Positions 49,201-59,500 of a DNA stretch of 64,000 nt are shown here, piece after piece. The stretch comes from Andalucia godoyi. Its lineage: Eukaryota; Discoba; Jakobea; Jakobida; Andaluciidae. Made by a program: the position numbers and the translations under genes. The stretch is from positions 131,909-195,908 of the forward strand of contig VRVR01000039.1 of assembly GCA_009859145.1 (NCBI GenBank), in the 5' to 3' direction. Numbering within the stretch: the stretch's first letter is position 1; every line of letters starts with the position of its first letter. The notes under the pieces are model-generated. The model was given only the letters and a program-made list of their open reading frames with translations. It was not told where the DNA came from and made no database searches.

Positions 49201-50439
49201 CGTTCTTCATCACCAGGTGGCATCGATTGGAAGACTATCCACGGCTTGTTTTCAAGCGCTGTGTACGGCGGCCGTATTGATACTCCGCAGGACATGCGTG
49301 TTCTGCATGCGTACCTCCACTCACTGTTTCCTGTTTCCTCGGATGCAAAGTCGTCGTCTTCATTCTTACTGAAGGGACAATTGTCTGCTGGCCCATCTAC
49401 GGGTTCTTCGATTTCCGACTACTTGCGCATGGTCGAAGATGCTGTACCTGCGGTTGACAGCCCATCCGTGTTTGGACTTGCTGCGAATGCCAACCGCGTG
49501 GTGAACATCAACCGGGCGGTGAATGTTGTTGCGGGATTGAAAGTTTTAGTGCAAGGGTCGATATCGCATGAAGGAAAGTCATCTGGACATTCGTCGTCGA
49601 AAGTACTTGAACCGCTGATTCCAATCCTCAAGCAATTCATGCAAACGTCTTCTACAGCGTTAGCAGCGCCCCCCGGGAAGACGGCCGTGGATCTTTCGCC
49701 GCTGTCGTCGTTCATAGAATCGGAGTACAAGTTCTCTCGTGATTTGCTTCAACGAGTTTTCGAGCGAGTTTCGGCTGTGTTGTCGTCGCTCTCTCCTCTT
49801 ACTACTACTACGGCACAGTCTTCCAGAACTTCAAACACAAAGAATGATGTGCTTTCATTATGCAGCGGAAACATCCCAGAGTCGTGGACGCTGGGTTGGG
49901 AGGATGGCCCTGTTGGCTCCCCGGCTGCCTGGCTTTCGCTGATTGTTACACGAACGCAGACATTTTCAAAGCTACATACTGCGGGGGCGAAGTCATTTGT
50001 GGACATTCCTTTCGAGTCCGTCTTCCATTCCGAAGCGCTGTTGTCCGCGCTTCGACAAGCCACTGCCAGAAAACTTGGATGCGCACTTGACGCCTTGTCT
50101 TTCTCAACTTCATTTTCATCGTTTGATAATTCGTATCCGCTGTCATCCTTGTGGATTCAGGGAGCCATTATTGATCACGGCAGTATCGCAGATTGCTCAT
50201 CGGACTCTCCTGCTGTCGTGAAAGTTCCCGAAACCGTCCATGTCGGCTGGGTCGTTGCCAATTCTGCGGCAGCCAATGCGAATGATCCGAGTTATGTTAC
50301 ATCATCTGATGGACGTGTCGTCATACCTTTATTTGCTAATCCGTCTCGTGAGCATTTGCTCGCGGAATTGGAATTACCTTGCGAGAACTCGCGGTCACGC
50401 TGGATTCTGAGTGGTGCTGCATTTTTTGCAAGGTCATAA
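37241..50439 (+). CDS. DYNC2H1: Cytoplasmic dynein-2 (IFT dynein) heavy chain, two exons
   Basis: Exon 1 (37241-48263) and exon 2 (48422-50439) join through a 158-bp intron to give about 4346 aa, close to human DYNC2H1 (4307). This motor drives retrograde intraflagellar transport. The tail and linker occupy the first 1580 residues. AAA1 has the dynein-2-type GNPYGPAGTGKTESVKALG (about 1615-1633), AAA2 GPTGSGKST (about 1908), and AAA3 GPEGCGKS (about 2243). AAA4 has a non-canonical GPAGCGRRS (about 2627), lacking the usual Lys. A coiled-coil stalk with microtubule-binding domain spans about 2890-3150. AAA5, AAA6 and the C-terminal domain follow. The GNPYGPAGTGKTESVKALG stretch and the CGAWGCFDEFNRL...LPDNLKQLFR segment fit dynein-2 better than cytoplasmic dynein-1. 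The start is the first ATG; an in-frame TTG lies 24 bases upstream. Confidence 0.96.
48264..48421 (+). other. Spliceosomal intron in dynein-2 heavy chain gene
   Basis: The donor is GTATGT at 48264, the acceptor TGCTGCAG ending at 48421, with a branch-site-like ACTAATC about 20 bases upstream of the acceptor. Splicing is in phase (T|CT, Ser) and joins the AAA6 region to the conserved continuation. Without it the reading frame would stop at 48295. Confidence 0.92.
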
Positions 50440-50588
50440 CGCCAACGTGTCATTCGGTGTATTTCTTGTTTTTGTTTATTTAATCAATAGTAATAATAAC
50501 AACATTAAATTGAAGAATGGAAAACGAATGGATACAGATTCGCGCTCCTTGTCCCATCGTTTATTCACTTCCCCCCCCTCTTTTCCTC

Positions 50589-53500
50589 TCAGTTTTCATC
50601 AAACTTCAGAGTTTCAAGCCGCGAGATGTGTCCAAAATCAAACTCGTTGTCACTGTCGCAAAGCAGATCTTCTCGGCCTGACTGTTCAACAAGGAGCAGG
50701 ACTTCCTCAGCAGCCGCAAGTGGAACATCCACCAGTCCGTCGGCATGATCCCGTTCCAGATCGGAGAGTGAAGGGACAAGCGAAAGATCCATTTCCGCAG
50801 ATTCACCAAATTGCTGCGGAATGTGCGAGCTGGCATCCAAAATCCCAGAGTGTTCCCAGTTCCAACAGACTTCATTTCCACAAAACAATCTTCCTTCGCC
50901 GTTTTTCCCGCAGCCAAAGCAGACAAATTTTCCATCCGCTCCGCAAGAGCACTTGAAACCACTCACGGGTTTTGAGATCGAATTATCGTTGTCAAAAGTG
51001 ACATACAGTCGACTTGTTTTCCGTTTCCAGATGTACAAAAGTAGCATGAGACAGATCGAAAGCACAAACATGAAAATCGCAAGCAAAGCAAGCCAAAAGA
51101 GCGTTTCTCCAAAGGTGCAAACCAGGAAGGATGAAGAACACGCACTCAGGGAGGCGGAATCTTGCGTTGCCGGTATAGTGTGAACATCGGACAGAACCGT
51201 GAGGTTGCTGAAACTGACCGACATGACTGCGGACTTTCCGTACTGCATCCAACAGCGGTCCGGAGACGGTATGCGCAAAGACAGTATGCAGTCTACTGGG
51301 GGGAGGGCTGTTATGTTCGACACATTGCCATAGTACCCGATCGCTCGAACGCTTCCCACAAAGGTGCAATCCGTGGAATTGCATCCGGCTTGGGAAGCAG
51401 TGATAGTCGCTTGTGACTGAACCTTTCCTTCGCAAACCATTTTGGCAATGAGGGATGCAAAAGATGCAGAGGCCTCGCCAGCATTCTTCGTTGAAAACGT
51501 AAAGTTCTTTTCTGGAACAGAATTGTGCACCGCCCAGGTGCTCTCCGACCACACAATGGTTTTCACCGAGGACACGGGAATCAGCCCAGAAGAGGAGTTG
51601 AGAGCAACCCACTGCGACTCTGTCATTATCACAAACGGTTCTGGGGGCACCGAACTCGGAGCACATGTCTGCTGGAAGGCACCGTCTTCCACAGCAGCAA
51701 CGAGGGCATTGTCTTGAGTAAGTGCCAAGTCCGCCGAAGACCAAAGAGGCGACGGGGAATCAATGCTTGCCGAAAAGGAACAAACATCCTCTGCAAACAG
51801 AAGCGACGTCCCAACTTCCAGCAAGAAAGAAAAGAAGACAGTCTGATTCGCCGCAACATCCGACGCATGGCTCATCAACGCGGAAGAGAATCTTCCGCAA
51901 TCGGCAGTAACTCGAAATACCCCCGAGCGCTCACCAGCATTTCTCAAGGATATGCAGAAAATAGCATTGCTGTCAGAGGGCACGTTGAGCGAGCAACCAG
52001 AGGTCGAAGCCATGGGAAACTGATCGACGAGAGTGTGAATTGCCGACAAAGACGCAACGGAAGGGGAAGCAGGTGTTATGAGCCGAAAAGGATCGGAGTC
52101 CGAAAGAGAAATGCGCGGTTGGTGAAATCGGAGTGCAGAGGTCTGGACCCCTACGCTGATACTGAAATTAGACAGGGAAACGTTGTCGACGGCAACAACA
52201 ACTTCATCTCCCGACTTGGTCAAGTGCACATCGGCAGCAGAAACGTTAAAAAATCTGGAGAAGTCGTAGGAGGTATTCCGCAAGAGGCTCGCAAGCATAC
52301 CACCAGCACACGTACCTTGCGGCTGACTGCAAGAGAATGATTCGACAAATCGAGTGTGATCGACCATCAAACCATGACATCCTCTTTCTTCACTAGCATT
52401 CTTCGGTACCACCAAAAGACGATGTCTCAATGACGGGTCAAGATGCTTCGCTGGAGTCGACAAATTGCAGACGAATAGATGCATGTCTGACCAACCCGAG
52501 ACAAGTTTTGGACGCGAAAAATTCATCAACCGTATGCTGTACAGAGTGGAAAGCGAGGGCTGTGACGCGGTTGCAGCGCCTACGGCCAGAGAAATAGAGT
52601 CATACTGAGGAGACGTCCCGTACATGTGGTTCAGAATCTGCAGCTCCACTCCGAATCTCAGCAGCGTGTCCGTCGCAATGTCAATGTCAAACACTTCACA
52701 CACAACCCCGAGATCCCTCTTCAGCCAGTGGAATGTACGGTTGCAAAAGAGACACTCTTGGTTTCGTACCGCGTTCGATGGGCAGGATTTGTTGGCAAAC
52801 TTCGAAGCATTTCCGTATTTCACGGTTACCGCGCCATCCGAGCCGATCTGGGAGAGAGTTTCGGACTGCATCAAAGACATGAACCAGCAAATGGTTGCTG
52901 CATCAGATGCACAGCGATCAAGAGCAAGAAAGTATGTTTCCATGGAAGAAGTGTTTGTGATCTGAGCTTTGAACACAACACCGCTGAGCTTGAGCATGAT
53001 TTCAATGGAAGAAACGTCGAGTGGCACCGTGGATGTTCCAGCTGCAGTGGAGTCCGTCCACGGGACAAAAGAGTTCCGGGACAAGTCGTATATCGTCACA
53101 ATGAACATCGAGCGATGAGAAAGAAACGCATCGAACAGCTGCTGCACATCGTTTCGGTCTGCAAGCAACGCGATGTCCGCACCGGATGGGAAAAACGCTG
53201 GGTTGTCGATGTAGGCGACCCATTCGCGAAACTCTGTGACGATGGCTGTCTTCCGAAAGCGAAGGGACACCGAGGGGTAGCCTACCGTGGCGGTCTTGAT
53301 TTCAATCGGCTGCGCACTAAGAAACCCGTCTTCGCTTGTAATGTTTGGAAACACTGCCAAGGACGCACTTGGTACGTGACCTGTTTCCGTTTCCGATTCA
53401 CCTTCAAAATAAATTCCATTAAACGAATAGTTGGACACAAATAGCCTGGAAGATTTCCAATGAATCGTAAATGCGTGGGAATCATTGCCTCTCGCCACCG

Positions 53501-56500
53501 GCGCCGCCTCATGATCGTCCTCCACAGGTTGAATGCCACCGGTGCTGTTGCAGTTCTGACCGGTCTTCAACGAAACAATCGACAAAACATTCGATAACGG
53601 TACTGTTAGGGGATGGGACAACGGCAGTATCAATTCACCGCTGCGCATGTCGACAAACACCGGCGACACACGCAGATTGGCTGATCCGCCAGCACCGGAA
53701 ACGTGAAAAGACGCTGTAAGTTTGGAGTCGTTAGCAGACATCGACAGGAGTCGGTGGTCTGTCCCCGCAGAAGACAGTGAGACGCAAGAGCTCAATAAGC
53801 AGTCTGCTAACAGATCTGCCGCAAGGTAGTACCTGCCGATAGCGTGCCCAGTCGCACCGTCATTTTCAATGGTAAGCAGCGCCACTTCCACTGACAGCGA
53901 GAACTCGACGGAGACGTTCAAGACCGACCCGCTGCGATAAACAGAGAGATCAAAATAAGAGCACGCTTGCTGAGATATGCCGCGCTTCGCAATAAACTCC
54001 GTCGCGCTACCAAGATTCGTCTTCGCGTCAACCGGAGCATCATCCGGTTTCGCGGGTTCCGAAAACGATCCATTATACAGGTACCCGTATATGGCGTAGT
54101 TCACTTGCTTTTCCCATACTCCATCTGTCCAAAGGCGCTGCTTCCGCAGTTCAAACGAACGCACTTCGCAACGTATCTCACCCGTGAACGCCGCGGACGA
54201 GGATACGGCCACCTCGAAAATTCCAGTGCTCGCGGCCGGAATCACAACATCGACTACAGAGGAATTGACAATGGAAATGCCCTGGGAGCAGGAAGTGTTC
54301 ATGTGGAAGTTTCCGCTCGCAAATCCGAGATTCTCCAGCTGAACACGGTACAGAGCAGACTTTCCATGTACAGGATCAGTAACAGCAAAGGAGGTGGAAA
54401 CCTCGGCATCTCCAATTACCGGCACGGCGAATGACAGCGACTGGAGACGAAGCAGCACCGATGAATTCATGATTTCGGGATTGGGAAATTTGAACTGAAG
54501 AACCGATTCTGCCGTGCGGAGTTCAACCGAGCAGTTTCCGCAATTCGAGAAAACAATCGATGGATCCAACGAGGAGTTCGATGCGACTGCAAAAAACTGC
54601 ATGTTATCTGTAGGAAGGGAGCACATGGATGCTTGAAGCAGATATTGCTCTACAAGACCGCTCAAGGTGGGTTCAGCAGAGGACGGCGCAATCCGGATGT
54701 CGCCATTCTTCATGCTCAGCACATATCTTCCGCTTGGACTTGGCATGTACGCCAACGCAGAAACGGAAGACAAGGCAAACCCGCCGAAAGAAGAACGGAC
54801 AAAATGAGTATCATTGCTGCCGATGATCAGCGACGCCGTATCCTCGATGACATTCGATACGGTAGACAGAAACGCTCCACGCATTCGCAACACATATGGT
54901 GAGGTTAACGACCCAGTCGTGGGGTCAAACTGCCAGACATCTGCATACGTTCCATAGTATGACTGGATCAACGGATAGGTGCTGCTGGAAAGGAGCTCCG
55001 TTGGCGAACACGTTGGTGCTTCGTGAAAAGAAAGACGCAAATTCCAGCCATAGCGGGATGGCTCTCCCGGAACAACTGCATATTTCAAGTGGGCCGAGCA
55101 CGACAGCAAGCTGTTTTCCATGTTCCAAGAGAAGTCCGTCAGGTATGCAATACCAAACTCAATTGCAGATGTGTCCACAGACATTAGCGGGTCGGACACG
55201 TTCACCCACGGCACAAACGAAGACACGGATGAATTAAACACCTTCAGAGTCCAGCCATCATCTCCCCTGCTTGCCTTGTGCACCAACTGATCCACAAACT
55301 GGCGACTGACAACGATCCAGTCATAGCCAGCTGAAACGGACACATTACGGAATGCATGCTTCTGCTGTGCAACTTCCAGTCCAACTCTCTTGACAAATGC
55401 AAGAGGAACTTCAAATGTTGAGTATTCGGGAGCAGACACTGTCAAAGATATCGGATTCTTAAGGGCATACACCTGCAAATCGACAGGGTCCTGAATACTC
55501 TGAATCGTGAGCGGCGCATCGCTGGATCCTCTGCGAACTCGAAATTGCATTTCGATCAATTGTGATGCATTCCACGAGCTGACATCGCCACAATGATAGG
55601 TGTACTGTGCTGTGCAATTGCGGAAGTACCAGACCGGCTGATCAATCGGGGTAGGTGACCCTGTGGCGGCGTCGACTGTCGGAGACTGTGCAGCAGCGTG
55701 CGTACTTTCCAGGAGGGGCAGTGGGGAGTCTCTGTCGTACTCCGTGGGTCGCGTTACATTATGCCGCAGAAAATCGAGGACACCAACAGAATGTACGCTA
55801 GACGAAAAGAACATCCCATGCTGAGCTTCAACGAGAGCATCGCTGAGAACCAAGAAATAGGTTTGCGATACATTCACCGATCGAAACAGTAACGAAAGAT
55901 CTGGAAGAATATTTTCAAAATTGAGAATATCGCTCGGCAATATAGTTCTGTTTGTTTCTGCCTCGAATAAGTAAACGGCTTTCACTTTCCGTATCCATGC
56001 CAGGCAGTCGTCAGCATAGGCAAAAGTGGAAAGCAAACACAATTCTGCAGCATTGTCGCCGCAGAATATGCTGATGTTTGTAGAGATGAATGTCAGCGTG
56101 AGATTGAAAGTCGCTGACAGAAGACTACCAGGTACGGAAACTACTTTTGCCGTCACAGTGCGACTCCTTGGAACAAACAAAACGGCGTCCGCGGAATACA
56201 CAACGTTGGATCGCTCGATGATCACCTCGGATTCTGGGACGAAGTACCCGTTGAAAACTGGAAACGAGACTGCGTTTTCCAGGAGTCTGGATTTTGAGGT
56301 TGCGCTCCATAGCGGAAGACGATCTACAGAAACCAGAAACGAGCATGATTGATAGCCGTATTCCTCAAGAATCCCTTCTAAAGAGAAATTGAAAATGGCG
56401 GTTTGCAGCGGAAGTAATGTTGCACTGCCGGGTTGGCTGACAATGGAAACACCCCGAGAACAATTAGCGATTGCAGTAAACGTGCCAGCAGCAGTTCCAT

Positions 56501-59500
56501 TGTTCTTAACAGACACGGATGCGACTCCCGTTCTTTGCTGCCCTCTGGATGTACCATGAGAAAAGGATGCTCCGAAGGATGCGTCAACAGAGGGTTCCTT
56601 GAAAGACAGTAGGGAAGAAGGCAGATTCACAGAGAAATTTCGGGGGACATCCGACTGCCCAAATGCTATGGACAAACCGTTTGAGATGGAAAAGCGGCTT
56701 GTGTTTGACGAAAGAGTCTCCCATAATGGGAGAATGCTCAACCAGTGCGAGGTGTTGGCGATCACATTTGCCAATCGATTCTCGAGACACGAAGCAAATG
56801 GCTTGGAACAAAACTCTGTCTGATTCCAAAACGAATTGTAATCGATGTTAACAGATCCGCATTTGCCGTGAAAGAGACCTTTGGGAACGAGTCTTGACTG
56901 AAGAAACGGGCTGACGAGGACGCTGGAGTAATCTGAAGACGGGAACATCAGATACCGATCTGCGAAGAGCCCACTGATGCCTCCAAACACATCTGAGACA
57001 CGGACATCAACTCCAGCACCCAAATTGATAGGCGACGACGTCACGTTCGCAGATTTCGAATACTGAATCGCTATGTCGGGGCCTGCAATCGAGAAATTCA
57101 AGGATACCTCGTCAGAAATCGATGGATTTCCGAGAGAGAACACCTCGTACGTTCCAAGAGCACTGGAAGACAACAATACATGATGAACAGCATCGCAGTA
57201 CGGGCAATAGGCATTTCGAGGAGAGCCTCGAGGACACGTGACACCGCGGATTTGCGAATCGGATGGAACCACCGCCCATCTACAAGACGTTGAACTCAGC
57301 GTTCGCCGGAGACTGTCACGGGCAAAAAATGTTCTTACGATAGTTCCATCAGCCATCACGGCCTCAACATTTCCAGCCGTTGGAGAGCAGGCGATTGTAG
57401 AGGCATTCAGACTCCCGCTATACGCGGAACTTCGGGAGAACTGTCTATTGCTGGAGACGGACCCGTTTCGAAGCAGGGTGAAGCGAGCTGCTGCATTTGT
57501 CCACGCGCTTTGAATGACATTAAGCGGGGTGTCAAGGTACACTCTTTCCGTGCTCCAATACATGTTTCGAGGAGGAAACTCGATGTCGGACTGCACGTGT
57601 TCATATGTGTTCGTTAAGTACTGCTGCAGTGTCATCGCTGCAGTTACCTTTGGAGTGGAAGGGGCAAACGCAGACAGCGTAATTAAGCCATTCAGTTCGT
57701 ATTCAACGCCGTCTGCATCTGTAATGGCTGTCCAAGAAACGAGCTTCCCTGGATTCGTGCGATCTCCCAAAACAAAGGATCCGCTCAGAGTAATGTTCCG
57801 AATAGACGATTCGTTAAAGTAAGCGGACATTGTCGAGGACGGTGATCGCAGTGCACACAAAGATGTCGACGCAGCGCACGGCGATGCAAATGTCAGAGAC
57901 GCGTTTCCAGCGGAAGGAATGCCGAACAATGTCGAAGCAGGAACATCAAAAATTGGAAGCATGGTTACCGCAGCAGCACCGACGTAGTAGACATAGCCGA
58001 CCGACGGAAATGTTTCAAAAATCGGAACAGAACCGAATGTTCGCGCAGACAAAAAGCGATCTGTGGAAATGACCTGGAAGAATGAATTGTTCGGAAGATT
58101 GGAAAACCTAAGAACCAAATCGTTGCCCACAACGGGGAATGTCACAATCGATGTCGGGGAGACAATCGTTTCAGATGTTGCGTTCAGCGCTCGGAGGTAA
58201 ATAGCGGGTTTTGCATACGCTGCGTAGGCAAGCAGAGATTGCAGCAAACCAGATTGGCTCTGCGTGAAGTCCTCCAAAGCTGACCACACGACAGAAAGCG
58301 CTGGACTGGAACGATTGACGTAGGATAGGTACACAGAGCTTGCTCCTCGGAAGGACACCGTGACATCTACGGTTGTACCCTGAATCACGAATCCTGAGGA
58401 CGGCGTGATGACCGGAGCTTCATTCAAGATATTCGAATACACACTGTATCCGCGCTGCAGAGACATGTACAGAACGGTAGAGGGGGCCAAGCTCGGAGCA
58501 GTTGGCTGATATGCCTCCAGTTCTGGAATGAAGTAGCCATTGTCAAGAAAGAATGCCGAGAGTGTACCCCTCTCTACTTGACAGGTTAGCAAACTCGGGT
58601 CCCATAGTGGTTTTGGACGCACCGCGGCCTGAAGAGAGCATTCGAACCAGCCAGAGAGACCTGCAGAGGCCGTCAACAAAAATGAAAAATTACTTCGCTG
58701 ACTTGGCAGGAGGTACAGGAGGATAGCGGAATCATTTGTGGAAGGCACTCTCGCAGAAATGCCAGAGTTTGGGCAAGCCAACGACACGTTGAACAATCCG
58801 GCTTCATTTCCAGAATTGTACAGAGAACCAGAGACCATCGCGGTTCTTTCCTGCAATTTCACGCGAGAAGGGGTCAGCACCACATCGGATTGGGCGACTG
58901 TGGAGCAACGCGGTTGCTTGATACCAAAAGAAGACCCAAGCACTCTCACGCTAACCCAGGGGTCATTGCCACGGTGCTTGTAATCCAGTCGCAGAGAGGC
59001 TGTTGGAGTATACGTAAACGCAGCACGAGCAGTGCGATCGGTCGTGGAAGGGCACAACGAGTCATTTTGCGGAACAAGGTTCCAGAAAGACAGCGATGAA
59101 TTGCGCTCCAGCATGCTGAAGACATCCCGGAAGCAGCTGTGCACGGGTTGATCACAAAAATTTGCCTGACTGCGAAGAGTACTCACATCCATGCCGATCC
59201 CGTGGCATCCAGAGGCAAACAGCGACTTTGGAACCAGGTAAAACAAGCTGGTGTCCACCGGCTTCGCTGCGGAATTTGCAATTCCTGAAAAGAACCGGTA
59301 GTTTTCGAGCGGAGAAAGATTCACCGTAAGAGAAGGATCGTGTAAGAGACGGATTACCTCGCCGACAACGTTTGCGGAGGACGATTGCGAAGAGGACATT
59401 ACAGACAACGATTCCACGTTCTGCAGATCAGCACAGGACGCACAAACCAACGACACCGAAACCGCTTTGCTAGGAATCGCATTAGACACATCCATGTCAA

